DNA of 64,000 nt from Diospyros lotus (Eukaryota > Streptophyta > Magnoliopsida > Ericales > Ebenaceae). The stretch spans positions 13,720,311 to 13,784,310 of the forward strand of contig NC_068348.1 in assembly GCF_014633365.1 (NCBI RefSeq). The letters are read 5' to 3'. The number at the start of each line of letters is the position of its first letter. Position 1 is the stretch's first letter. A program made the translations under genes and the position numbers. Below are positions 10,669 through 23,365 of the stretch, piece by piece. The notes under the pieces were generated by a model, which was not told the origin of the DNA, did not search any database, and saw only the letters and a program-made list of their open reading frames with translations.

Positions 10669-13600
10669 TGTAACACCCCACTTACCCAGGCGTGTTATAA
10701 CTTAGCAAATTTTGGGCTATACTTTTATTTTTTTTTAACAATCTTCACATACTTAATACAATCATTCTAGAATACCCAAAATTTCCATCTACCTATCTAG
10801 CATAAGATTCAACATATATTACATATGCTAGGCTAGGTATTTCATTAATAGTGGAAGCAAGAATCCAACCTAACTTTTAACATTAACCACAAACTCAATA
10901 ATACATCAGTAACTTTCAAAACATTCCGAATTCAAAGTAGCAGATTTAAATACATAATTGCGTGATCATAAAGCCAATCATGAACTTGCTAAGTGCCATT
11001 ACATGGTTCTTCCATGTCTGCCTCTGCTACATCTTCATCTGGAACGTTTGAATATTCCAGGGATATAGTCCGAGTTAGATGATGAATCATCTAAGTAAGG
11101 GTATAAAAGCATATTTCGTGGATGTATGTAAAATGAAAAATGTCCTCATTGTTAGATTTGAAATGCTATGACACACACCAAGAAAAGGGATGAATTAGTA
11201 AATGTAAATAAGAAAGTACCCCATATTTGGATTTAATAAAAATATTTAAGAAATTAAAATCCATAACCATAAGAAAATATAATTTTGATTTTAGTACAAG
11301 CTCGGGTTTTAACAAATTTATCACTCTCAAAATACATACCTTCTATTTATTGAAAAATTCATTAAAAATCGGTTTAACAACAATAAATACTAGCTATCAA
11401 AATACCAGGAGATAATTTTTCAAAATGAAAATATTTTCTTATATATTCCATTATAATGCACTAATCTTCCAGACTTAGAAAAATTATATTAAAGGTAAAA
11501 GCATCCACTATCCAATTGTTCAAAACCAATTTGGAAAGCCATTTAGGAGATTATTTTAAATCTTAATACTTGTTTATGCAAATCTCCATCTATAGAAAAT
11601 CATAGATCATTTTGTTTTTCATATTCTTGACAAATCATAATCTCCAACAAATCATATTCTTGACAAATGACTTAGGGAATAAATTGATTTTGTTTTTTAT
11701 CATCAAAACCAAATACAAGAGTAAAATATCACTCATTGTTTTCGTTTGAGCCGACCGCACCTTATTGCTACTCTCCATTTTTACAACCTCTTTACCAGAC
11801 CGAGGTGTATGGGGGCACCCTTGGTAGAGTAGTAATACCTTCCTGTACTCTTAAACATACACGATGCATGATCAATAATATCATCTGAGCATATGCATAT
11901 TTCATCATGCCATATGAATGCAATCTACATGATATATAGCATAACAAGGCCTGCCAACATGAAAAAACCATTTACATAAAATCAGGTTTAGGGTCAAACC
12001 ACTTACGAGTCAAAACCATTTGCATGAAACTAATCCAATTTTGGTAGAACCACTCACATTTGAAAGCAATTTTAACACCAAAACCTCGAAATGCGTGTTG
12101 ACCTCGATTATCATGCCAAGACCTAATAATCACACTCTTGCTCAAATCTCATTGCCTTAATGATCCCTAGCCATCACATTTATTTACGAACTTTAATATC
12201 TTATTTTTTTCAAAATTTTCCATAATTTTCCTTTAATTTTCTCCCATTTTCCTCTTAATAATTCCAAAATAAATATCTCCTCAAATATTTTTCCACATTT
12301 TTCTCCACAACAATTCATAAAATAATTTTGGAAAAATTCTAAAAAAAAAAAAATCAAAAATAAATACCTATCCATGCGCTCTCACACGCTTAAAGTAATT
12401 TGGCCAACGCATAAAGTCCACGCGCTGGTCGTCTTTTATGATTCTCTAGTCGCCGGGGATGCTCCAATCACCTATTTTTTTTGTACTACTTTGAAGTCCT
12501 CTTCTAGTAGACTCTAATGGCACAACCCTTAGCCTAAAAACACCACTTGAGATGCCTCGATTTGGCTTATTTTAGACTGGTTCTGGCTACCCACATGATA
12601 ATCTGGCCAAGCTTGAAACCTTTAAGAACCTATGCGAAACCTCACGAAATTTTCCAAAAATGACCCTCTTGACCTTAGGAACAAAATTCCTCTAACAATT
12701 TCTCTCGAATCACTCACTAAAGCCTCGGCCATAACCCTTATTTATGCTGGATTTCCAACCTTGTCAAGCTATTCCTTGACAAATCCAAGCCTTTAATGCC
12801 ATGATATGACCTTAAAATCACCTTAAATCATGGTTATTTGCCACGAACACACCTCTTCTAAATTTTCAATGACTCACAACCATACCCCACCATCTCTCCA
12901 TCAAATCACGACCATACCCGGCCATACCCGGCCCATACTTATCTCAATCGATCCACCATGCTCTAGGTCTACTTTGGACCCTGAAATGACCCTATTTGAT
13001 AATGGTAAGAGGGTAGATGGTGGTGACAGTGGTGGACGGCAGCGGCCATGGCTGTTTTTTTTTTTTTTAAATTTGCACTTTGACCCCCGCTACTTTCCAA
13101 ATTTTATTTTGGCCCTTATTTGAAGTTCTTAAGCTTTGATATTTTGCCACTTGAACCCCTAAGTTCCATGCTCTTCATTTGGCCCAAAAAATTTGGAAAA
13201 AATATCATTTTCGATCCTTTTCCAACTAGAATTTAAAATTATACTTAGGCCCAAAACTATGCAAAAATCATGTTTTGATCACGAATCCTTTTGTTTTATC
13301 CCGAACCCACTTCAGGGTTGTTCCTTATATGAAACTTAAATCCTCTCAGGGTTTCTTTGCCTTTTCAGAAGTCCCTTACGATGATTCGGTTTCCTAGGCT
13401 GCCTCGCAACTATACCGAAAATAGTCTCTGCTTTGATTTCTTTTAACGTAAAAAATCTTATCTCGAAACGCTTGTAAATGATATATCTTTCTTTTTAGAA
13501 ATTCACGTTCTAGGTATTCCCTTCCATTGATTTGGCTGTTTAAGATCTTTAAACTATCTTCTAGACTTTTCTTAACATACCGTAGGAATGATGTTAGGTA

Positions 13601-13670
13601 AGGGCCTAAGTTTCGAAGGACAGTTAATCTTCAGTGAAGGTCAAGGTGACCAAGGGACTAGGGTAGTACA
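10669..13670 (-). repeat. Long solo-LTR-like block (family B-related), minus orientation
   Basis: The left edge is TGTAACACCCCA at 10669 and the right edge GGGTAGTACA at 13670, inverted-repeat-like ends. Read on the minus strand it follows the family-B order: a leading segment with AAAGAAATCAAA near 13430, a middle unit with the GTCCCTTAC word, and a closing part with the inverted TATCCCTGGAATATTC word near 11060. Flanks GCTAG and GTTAA differ by two transitions, so a TSD is only suggestive. At about 3.0 kb it is longer than its relatives. Polypyrimidine and poly-A tracts occur (12343-12352, 13055-13069). No gene is supported; the frames at 12193-12375 and 12830-13123 are compositional. Confidence 0.55.
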
Positions 13671-14849
13671 GTTAATGATAATAACCCATGTATTGTGATG
13701 ATTAGATGTTTGGCATAAAAAAAAAGAAAAGAAAAAGAAAAGCAAGCTCAATTGAGTAGTTGAGAGATTGCAAGTTGGGAAATGAACCTATTCTACATAT
13801 AGAATGATGTAGTCATCTATGTAAGTAAAGACTGCCTAGAAATTGGTTCGATAAAGAAAGTAGAGTCGACGGAAACATGGTGATGAACCATGATAAGAAG
13901 GGATACCAAACTTGTGAGGGATGAGTTGGATAAGTGCATGGAGGCCAAGTTAGGCAAAGTGCACAAGTCCCAAGCAGGGGTAAGCCCTTTTTTGTAGCAG
14001 TGAAGCGATGATGAAATGGTTCGACGAATGTTGAGATTGGTCCTCATAAATAGGGTTTAAGTGATAATTAGATTACCTGATAGCTGTGAGTGATACAACT
14101 AAGGGATGCACTGGTGTGTGGGCAATTGATGAGAATTAACCTTGTGGTTAAAGGTTAATGGTCGTAGAAGAAAATAGCACATGAGTGATAAAAAAAAAAG
14201 TATTCAAGCAATAACTTAATGTTGAGAATTGGAAATCATAATATTGTTCAATTTGTCTCTTTATTATTCGGCAGATCAATTCTTATAAAATTTACAAATT
14301 TTTAGTTTGAACCTCTATCAATATTTTCAAATATAATAATGTTATGAGTCATGACTAAGATGGTGTTATTAGCCATGTGATGCATTCTTATTGGAGAATG
14401 TTCAGGAAATCATGTGTCATTGTCTCATATGTCAAGCACTTGCTCCAATGAAGATGTGATACATAACTGATGACGGTTACTGATAACACTAGTCATAACT
14501 TCTAACATTACTCTTTCAAATAAGTATTGTTAATGTGCTTACTGTTAAATGGTTCAACATATACCAAACTCTGTTATTAATCACCCATTATTTCCATATA
14601 AAAGAAAGAGATTTTCTTTAAAGTATGAGTGTAAGTGGGGAAGAGAGAGAGAAGAAAGTCAAATACATTTTCAATTATAAGATGTATATATGTGTTATGG
14701 GCATTATTCAAGGTGAAACAAATGTTGAATGTAAAGAAAATCACAAGTTTTGGCAAATGAAATAGGAAAAATTGGTTCTCAAATGCAGACTAGCTACTCA
14801 TGCTATTGATTATATTTTGTCACTAGTAGATCTATAATTAACACTAAAT
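13671..14849. other. Intergenic AT-rich sequence, nothing recognised
   Basis: I see no gene, RNA gene or intact repeat. An A-rich tract lies at 13717-13742 and GAGAGAGAG at 14645-14653. A minus-strand open frame at 13817-14047 shows no motif and no supporting splice or promoter context. Confidence 0.4.
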
Positions 14850-15071
14850 GTGTGTTTGATTGTATTATCTAGAATTTAATTCTAGGTAATATTGTCTAGA
14901 AAACAAAAACCATTTCACCCCCTTGAAAAATAAATTCTATGGAAAGAAACTTTAAATGGTTGTACCATTCATATTTTTTCATAGAAAAATTAAGAGTGTT
15001 TGATTATTTTTCATAAAAAATGTGTAATAATTACATATTTTCCATGAAAAATGTGTACAATCAAACACACT
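14850..15071. mobile_element. Short MITE, about 220 bp
   Basis: The 14-bp word TGTGTTTGATTGTA at 14851 is matched in reverse complement by TACAATCAAACACA at 15056-15069, and the interior is AT-rich with further inverted pieces (TTCATAGAAAAA/TTTTTCATA-like words). Size, terminal inverted repeats and lack of coding match a MITE. A TSD is not clear, so the superfamily is not assigned. Confidence 0.65.
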
Positions 15072-18000
15072 ATAATATTTTAATCACTATTGACTTCTTA
15101 GTCAGCTTTTTTCCTGAATTATATAAAGCATTCAATTTGATTACAATATAAAGAAAGTCTCGTCCTACTCTAAATTGAATGCAACACTTGAAAGTTCTGA
15201 AACACGTGAAGAAACAAATTTTGACTTAAAGTATTTAATTTTCTATCATTACCACATACTACAAGAAAAGTATCTAAGTGATGAAACCAATTAGAATGTA
15301 CATCAACATGAAAAAAAGAAAAAAAAAATCTTTTAATGGACTTATTCGGGATTATCCAACAATCAAGATATTTGGTTGAATCCTATAAAACCATTTCATA
15401 GAAGTTCATTGAAATCTTTTGTCACGCCCCAATATCAAATGTCGTGATTGACAATACCCCCTAAGAATTCGTAGAATCTAATAGAGAATAGTAAGTCTTA
15501 TAATAATCGTTTATCATCTATTATTTTAAACATTCCAAGTTAACTACAAAAATTACCATACTTTTATTTTGGAATTTAAGTGCCCATTGGCTGAACTCAT
15601 CATATGATTACATTGTCCAAAATTAATTAGAACACAAAGAAAGAAAGAAAAATCTTCTCATATACAAGTCCAATGAAGTATGGTGAACGTGCTATAACCC
15701 GAAGAGTGTCTAGAAAAGAAACATAAATCTTCCCATGTACATACACCCTTCTCTTTTTTCCGTCTTTTGGTTTACTACAAATTGAAGAAGATTCTAGGAT
15801 TGGACATAGGAGATCATCAATCAATTTTTCAAGGAAGTTAATCATCTATTGTTTATGATCTATCTATTCTTCTCTGCTCTCACTCATTCGATCTTCATTT
15901 CGGGTTTTAGATTTGATTTCAAAAGTTAATGAAAGGGAGACAGATTAATCAAAGCACAAATGCTGTTAATTGAAGGTAGCAAAGCTGCTGGTTAGTTCTT
16001 TTCCTATGAATTTAAATTTATTTCTTGTTTCTTGCTTCACTCAATTGATTAGAACCACTCCATTGTATATTGTGAGAAAACCCATTTCAATAAACTCCAT
16101 GAAATCAAATCCCGTTGCTTCTAAGTGGAAGCCTTGAATGCCACCCCATGAACTTGTTCTAGAACAAAGAGGTAGGATTAAGCGAAAAAAGAAAATAGAA
16201 AAGCTATTTCTTTTGTAATTGAGCAATTGAAAGATGGGAGTAACTATCCCAAAAAATTAGGTTCCAAAACACTTGCCTTGCTCTTTTTAGTACTCTGCAA
16301 AGGGTTGATGTTTTGTAACCTACAAACCAGTGAAAGCTTGATGTCTTGACTTGTTATTATATAATTAGTGTTTTGGATTAATGGGAAATAAGGCTTTAGC
16401 TTTTAGAGTGGACTCAATTTCATACAATTGTATAACCCAGTTGCAGTTGCAGGACCTGCTTTTGATTGCTTGGGGATGAAAGTCTAAACTAGTTGGAAGC
16501 CACCTACAGATTGCTATTTGTCAATTAGAATATGTAAGAAGATAGACTGAATGTGAAGGACCCAATTAGAATCCAACTGTCAAGACTCCACCCATTAATG
16601 CAAAGGTTCACATCCAAAATGATAAGGCTTAGGGTCCCAATTGGAAGATTTAATGTCTAATCTAACTCAACTTCGATTAAAAATCAATTAAGTTATAGAA
16701 AAAGTTAAATGCTTTAAAGTTTTGACTCATTACACAAATCTTGATCCATTTTAAATTAAAAAATAACTTAGGCAAATTTTTGAATTAAATAAACTAAATT
16801 AAATTAAATTTATCTAGACTATTTGTCAGATCTGGAAATCTGACATGTGCTCTCACCAATTGTGGTGAGAATTTGAGAAGAATTAAGGGGAAATTTAGAA
16901 GAAATGTAGGGAGGGAGGGAGGGAGAGAGGAGAAAGTTAGGTGAGAAAAAGAGATGTCAATTATGATATTTGATAATTGAAGAATTCTAATATATATTAG
17001 GCTGAAATGAATGAAGAGAATTCTCTCTCATCTTCCAACACAATTTCCTGTTGCTTTTTCTTTGGTTCTTTTATTCTCTAAAAAACATTGAATTCATGAA
17101 AACAAATTTACATTCACCATGGAGCAATCTTAGGAAAAGCTCCAACTTTATTCGTTATCTTGTTCAATCAATTTTAGGAGATCAGGAAAAAGTGATAATA
17201 TCTGTAATGAAGGTAATCCAAGGGAAGGAAAAAGGTCAAAATAAACTTGAAGTAGAAAAATATATAAAGAGATGATACATTTTGGTTAAACCAAAAGCAT
17301 AATTTTCACATAGCAAGAAGGAAAAAGAGAACCACATAGCTAATCCAATTATCCAAAAGAGAAAACCTCAGTTGAGTTTACCTAAATTCTACTTCTTTAT
17401 TTATTTATTTAAATCAAACTTGAGAATTTCAGGTTAAAGTTTAACAATCCATCAATAAGAAATTATAGATCTTATACGGACGAATCTAGTAAACTAACAA
17501 TATCCAAATTTTAAGCTCAGTGTGACCTTCATGCTAGTATCATAGCATAAAGAGTTCCACTTGACCTCTATATGGCTTTCAAAAGATGGGTGATGTAGCT
17601 ATTTGACAAACACTTCAGCCAAGGATTAAAAGTTCATCTGTTGTTCCAAATAGAAAATAAATTGAACTTTTTGCAATTTTTTTTTGGAAACAAAAGGGAA
17701 AAAATGAGTCTCAGGAGAACAAATTAAACCTTACATATACACACCCACTACTTGACTAATTAAAGTGTAAAATTTAATGCTAACTGTTTGTGATAAAGGT
17801 TCTTAACCAAACACCACCGATGGGTGGCTAACACTTCCAACTCTTAGATCCAAGAACTCTTCAAGTGGCACTTGCCATGGAACTCCAAAATCAAATTTTT
17901 TTTCAATTAGGGGACAAAAGATAGGGAACCTATGTATGAAGATTTTTTAAAAAGTCAACTATAGGTGTAAATTTGAGAATTGACAGATTAACAGACTTTG

Positions 18001-18379
18001 TTTCATTTCCTAGTCAGTCTTTTACTTCTTTCTTGTATTTTAAAATTATTCTCTTTCGTAAATTTGGATTTGTTAGCACCCTATATAAACCCCTCTCAGT
18101 ATGGGTGAAAGCCGTGATTATTGGATTGATAAGCATATTTAAAAGTTGTTTCTCAGCATTATTGTCAATTTTAGTGTGATTTTACTTCGAGTTATACATC
18201 AGTACCATTGTTCTTATCACATATTTATCTGAAACAAAGCTAACAAACTGACATCCCTTTCCAGAAGATTTCAACTTGAATTGGAAAAAGGGACATCACC
18301 CGAATACAACAAATGGTGCAAAATATCCTACTAAGTGCTAACAAAAGCAATGAGTTTAAACTTTTTCCAAAGAGCTTAT
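15072..18379. other. Intergenic sequence, nothing recognised
   Basis: No supported gene. Visible structure is limited to a TGTCACGCCCC word at about 15420 that resembles a degraded LTR start, a (GGGA)n run near 16910-16924, and long AT-rich text. Several 60-100 codon open frames (15627-15845, 16041-16226, 17051-17275, 17973-18179) contain no motif I recognise and no splice context, and I treat them as chance frames. Confidence 0.4.
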
Positions 18380-19818
18380 TGTTAGAGTTATGCCCCACAA
18401 GCCAATTATATTTACATGTAATTGATCATATTTTATATTGTGACTCTTTATCTTCAATCAATTATTATTGCAAGGTATTATGTTTTTATTTGTCATTGTT
18501 GGTTGTCGTTATTATTTATTGCAATCCATACTTGACAAAGTCCATAGATCAAATAGGCTCATGGAATATGGTCGTGCATAAAGATGACGATCATGAAACA
18601 TATTCCTTATAAGCCTTGATCTTAAATGTTCTTAGTCATAGAGTTATTAAGATTGGACACTAATAACTCAGATAGACTAGCATATATGATGCATACTCAA
18701 TCAGGAGAATGTCTTGTTTCATGGACATTGGTGTGTGGACACTAGTGCATATATGTGGGTGCTTATTATAAAAATAAGTACACTGAATTGACTCGCTACA
18801 GAATTCTTAATGGTTATTGTTTAATGTCAAATTGGAATTTCTGTGTTGCAATAGTGCAGATTGATCCTTAGACTTGAGACATCATGGTAGTCTTATATTT
18901 GACTGGTTACGCTTTGGTGTTTTTTTGGATTTTAATGAAATCATTAACAAACTATCACTGGGCGTGATCTTATCATATATAAAGACTTGTGAATGTCGAA
19001 ATAGTATTCATCACTTATCATTAAGATGAGAGGATGTCCTATGTATTCTAATGATTTCATGACTGAGGAAATCCTTGGCCAATGTGAGGTGGAAATCAAA
19101 AAGTGTTTTGATTTCACTTATCAAGTCATAAATCTGGAATGGATACATAGTTATTGAATAATTAGGGTTTCGTCATAAAACCATACCCTAAATTCAATTG
19201 GGATATAGATTAATGAAAGGATTTTACTGCATAGTAATTGCAATTGAAAATGTTCGTGTTTTTCATCATTGGCTAGGTATTCATGGCATGTTACTAGACG
19301 TTAACCATGACACGTGGGATTTTAGAATTAATTTGATTAATTCTAAAACTATTAATTAAAGAGTTTAACTAAGAAGCCCATGAGATGTGCTAATTAAGAA
19401 CCCCATAAGTTTAATTAAAGAGTTTAATTAATCTAATAAGTTAGGCCTTGATATAGCCCAATAGAATTAGCCCTACATCTAGTCTAATGATGGACCTAAG
19501 GGGTCACACACTTAGGTCGAGCCTATTCCACAATTTAAAAGAAAGTCGGCCCAATGTGATTAAGGGCCAAGCCTAAATTGTTTAGGGTTTTTCCAAGGCA
19601 CGATTAGGGTTTTGAACTCTATTTATATGCCGCTTAAGAAGCTAGAAAAAGTAGAAGAAAATTCGGATTCTCTCAAGATGTGCCTAGGGTTGCTAGCACT
19701 ACTCGAGGCGTTCGTGGAAGGGTCGATCGTGTGGACCGACTTAGAAGAGATCACGCTTGCATCTCTATAAATTGGAACCGGGCAGAATCGAAGCCTTCAT
19801 GGTCAGCGATTTCTAACA
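18380..19818. mobile_element. Solo LTR, 1439 bp, with perfect 5-bp TSD
   Basis: It begins TGTTAGA and ends TCTAACA, a perfect 7-bp terminal inverted repeat with the TG...CA ends typical of LTRs. The flanks are CTTAT (18375-18379) and CTTAT (19819-19823), a perfect 5-bp TSD. No gag, pol, primer site or second LTR is attached, so this is a solo LTR left by intra-element recombination. Its layout resembles family A at 1-1850 (including the GACTCGC...GAATTCT order near 18790). The 99-codon frame at 18313-18612 crosses the left boundary and is not a gene. Confidence 0.9.
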
Positions 19819-20007
19819 CTTATTACTACTACACTAAGATGACAGAAAGATAGTTTCTTTCATCACAAGTACTTATCACACCATAACAACAATAAAGAAA
19901 CAAAAGAAGGATTTTTAGCAAAAAATAAGAAGGAAATAAAGATATTTTTCAAAAAAGAGAATGAAATAAAGAAAGAAGCTGATTCAAAACAAGAGAAACA
20001 GAGAATT

Positions 20008-23000
20008 TTATATCAATAATGAGCCTTCCAGGACCATCGGGACAACCTGTGCATATAGAGGAATGGGGTCCAAAAGAAAGTCCATCATCACCTGGTGGTC
20101 TACCAAATAACCATCAAGACAACCTGTGCTTGTTTTAGGATGACTACCAAGAAGAATGACTCTAGTGCTTGCTAGCTTTGCAGGAACATGATAATTCTTG
20201 CGATACTTGCAATCCCCCATACAACAACCAGAAACTACCTTCCCACAAGAATAGACTAGTCGGGCAACTTCTAAACTAGTAGATTGGGTGCTCTCCTTTT
20301 CATGTGCCTCCTTGTACACAAGGTGGACGCCAACCTCCTTCACTTCAAAAACTTGACTTGTAAGAATTGAGATATGCAGCTCATCACCACCTTCCAACTG
20401 TTCCTCAAACTTCCATATCAGGTCCTCACCAGCTCCTAGAATGCCAAAGAATCTTGGACTATAGCTCCATTTCAAATGCCGGTTGCATTACTAATAACCA
20501 TGTGTAAGCCCTAGTGGTCCAACCCAAAATATGAAGCAATGGAACTAGCGCATAAATAAAACACATAGACAAACCTTGAATTCTGCGATTAACATGGGAA
20601 GGTATAATAAAAGATATCGAGGACCCAATGTTCTTAAGATTGAACCTAATAAGAATCTTGCTTCCTAGAAGATAAGTGCAAAATGTATGAGGTTTATGCA
20701 ATCCCTAACCCACATAGAGAGGAGGGGGGGGGGGGGGGAGGGAGGGAGGGAGGAAGCCTCTTTTTGACAGACACAACATTTGAGAAAAGCTCTACATGTG
20801 AATTCTTCAAGGTTTCAAAGTCGCGCAAGCACAAATTTTAATTAGTTGTGCATCAACACTACTTAAGGGTTCTAACTTCAATATGCCCCAAATCTCAACT
20901 AGACTTGTACAATCTTCATAACAAAAATGTTATTGGATGGAAGTCAAATGATTCAAAGTTTATCTTTTCCAACAATTCACTTCCTCTAATCTACAATTAT
21001 TTTTACTTCTGGTGTAACACATTAAGCGATAAAAGCCTTGCGCATGATTCAAACCACAATTTCTTGAGCCCACAAAGATCCCTGATAAAATCTAGGAGGC
21101 TAAAAATAGGATTATAACTCAAATTTAATATCCACAATGAAGATAGATTACCAAATTCCCGAGGAAAGTTGTGATAAGATAGATTGCAATTTTGCAAGGC
21201 ATAAATGCACTAAAGATTGTGGAAAAGAAACCTTTGAAATTTCTGTATGACTTCTTAAATTTAATGGCCAAGGCCATATAGACACATGCCATGCTTTAAC
21301 CTCTGGAGCTATAGAGAGTAATTCATTTACTGGAGTTCCATCTGCTAGAAGCACAGTTAAAAAATCCATATTTCCTAGCTCCACTGAAAAATTTTCAAGA
21401 TTTAAGCAACTAGAAAGCGTTGCTAGAGATTTTAGCCTACAAATAGTTTCTAGAAGCTTCCTCAAGGTTTGACAATTCCTCAAGTTTAAGAAAACAAGTC
21501 GTTCTAGGCATCATCCGATTGATTCATTAACTTTAACCAATCTAGAATAATTTTCAAGTGTAAGTCTCTCAAGATTGGGCAACATTGAGAAACCTGATAA
21601 AGGATATGAGAATGACTTAGATTGAGGACTTTTAGTAATACAATCCACTGTAAAACAAGAAGGAATGTCAATAATTTAATGAAATTACAAAATGATAATA
21701 GATAAAAGAAAGAAAAGGAAATAAGAAACAAACCTTGGTTCCATTCAAGAACTTTTTCAAGCAACCATAAGGCATCTCAACAGCAAACAATCTATCAAAA
21801 GGGAAATCAATATTGGGCATCAACTATAAAGGGAAACTAAACCAATACAACCATTGCAATCCTTCTGGGAAGTTTTCACAGTTTCAACATACTTGTACAT
21901 CACTAATTTGTATAAGTTGTAGGTTAGAAATCCTTGTAATTGCATCAACCTCTAAGACTACTTCATTGGAATTTTTTGTAGGAAGATCGAAGAAGATGCC
22001 AACATGACATCTCTTGTGATTTTCGGAGCAACTTTCCAAGTGGGGAGCAAAGCTTTTCCATTTAGATTTATCTTCCACCAAGAAATGCATATCAAGAACG
22101 AGGCCTTTGATATTGTTTTTTTTTTTTTTTTTTGTACTACCAAAGAACGGAAGGAGGGGGAAAATATGGGTAAATTAAATGGTATCATTTCACAAACATG
22201 TAAAAATATACTTGAGTAAAGTAAAATCTTATAATTTCTTCTCTCAACATGTGAACGGAATCTTTGGGATTCCAAAACCTGTTGCGTTTTCCAAAATCAT
22301 AGAGTGATTTTTGCTGAATGATTTCCCTTTCCATTTCCTAAACCAATGGATACATCGCCAACTTGTTAAATATATCAAATGCTAATAGAATTCTATCAAT
22401 GAGATTTTGAATCCCAACCAATACATAATAATCGCATCCATCTAGGACTATAATTGTGAAGTCTTTGTCCTTTTCAACGAAGAAGCAAACAATGTCAAGG
22501 AATAAATTTCTGCCGTGGTGATCTTGTAAAGAGTGGTAACTTAGTTTCAGTCTTTCAAAGATTTTCCTATTAGGAATTGGTTTCAATCTTTGCAATTACT
22601 TTTCCAAACATCCAAGCTTTTTCCAGATAAAGAAAACCCAAAGTTTTAAAAATTGAGGGAAGCTTGTTGCAATACTGTGCTGCCCTTTCTGAGTTTGTCA
22701 AATAACCATCAATAGGATGGTTCTGTCCAAAGGCATACCAACTGAACGATTTTAAGAATTTGTGGTGATCCAACTCATTTACCCAGTATACTTTACAATA
22801 TTCATGTGCTCTTATTAAACATTCATGTCCAATGGTTTTGATCATTTTACTGCTTGGAGAAAGCCCATCGTGCATGCCAAGGACTGCATCCAATTGTTCT
22901 CATTTATCCACATCATCCAAAACAATAATAACTCTTTTAGAACTTACAACTTCTTTAATCTTAACAATCCCTTCATCAACACTAATTATTTTTTCCTTTC

Positions 23001-23365
23001 CTTTAAAACATCTGAAAGAAGTTGCCTTCATAAAAAAAAAAAAAATTAAGCCATTTTGTTGTCTCGAAATTTCTCTTATATCAAGTAGGAAGCTATTTTT
23101 GGCACAAGAATGGTTGTGAGAAGTTAACTTCTCTTCTATCAAAGTTACCTTCAAATTTTGAGAAGTTCAAGCTATACACAAATTTAGCAATGGTTGTCTT
23201 GCCAATTCCACCCATCCCACAAATTGCAACAATTCAAAAATCACTCACTCCATCTTCTAACCACAAGAATGTAGTCCAATAGGGGTATGGAGCAACATTC
23301 AAGATTCTTTGCCTTAGCTGTCTTCAACCACCTAGACAATTTTTTGGATAAACTTTGACTTGTGA
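20008..23365 (-). pseudogene. Decayed TIR-NBS-LRR paralogue lacking the TIR exon
   Basis: The copy has the same exon order and splice-site context as the TNL at 27370-32135. NB-ARC remnants: the P-loop text GMGGIGKTT survives near 23200, a kinase-2-like VIIVLDDVDK ends near 22900, and the GLPLA region is corrupted near 22650. LRR exons are at about 21890-22100 and 20800-21660. The C-terminal post-LRR exon runs from 20704 (acceptor TTAG, same place as in the sister) to 20008. Stops follow the first conserved residues of the NB-ARC exon (KIV then stop near 23320), and several frameshifts break every domain, for example near 22900, 22590 and 20470. Homology to the sister's intron 1 continues to about 24000, but no TIR coding follows. 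Confidently a pseudogene. Confidence 0.9.
20721..20755 (+). repeat. 15-G run followed by (GGGA)n
   Basis: Fifteen consecutive G (20724-20738) are followed by four GGGA-type units. This is a strong G-quadruplex-prone tract on the plus strand. It lies in intron 4 of the TNL pseudogene, the same intron that carries the (GA)n/(GT)n tract at 28103-28140 in the better-preserved copy. Confidence 0.85.

Noticed and set aside
15627..15845. Minus-strand 72-codon frame with an ATG
   Set aside because: No recognisable family and no promoter or splice context; length is expected by chance in AT-rich DNA.
22004..23119. Plus-strand frames overlapping the TNL pseudogene
   Set aside because: They are antisense shadows of NB-ARC and LRR coding remnants.
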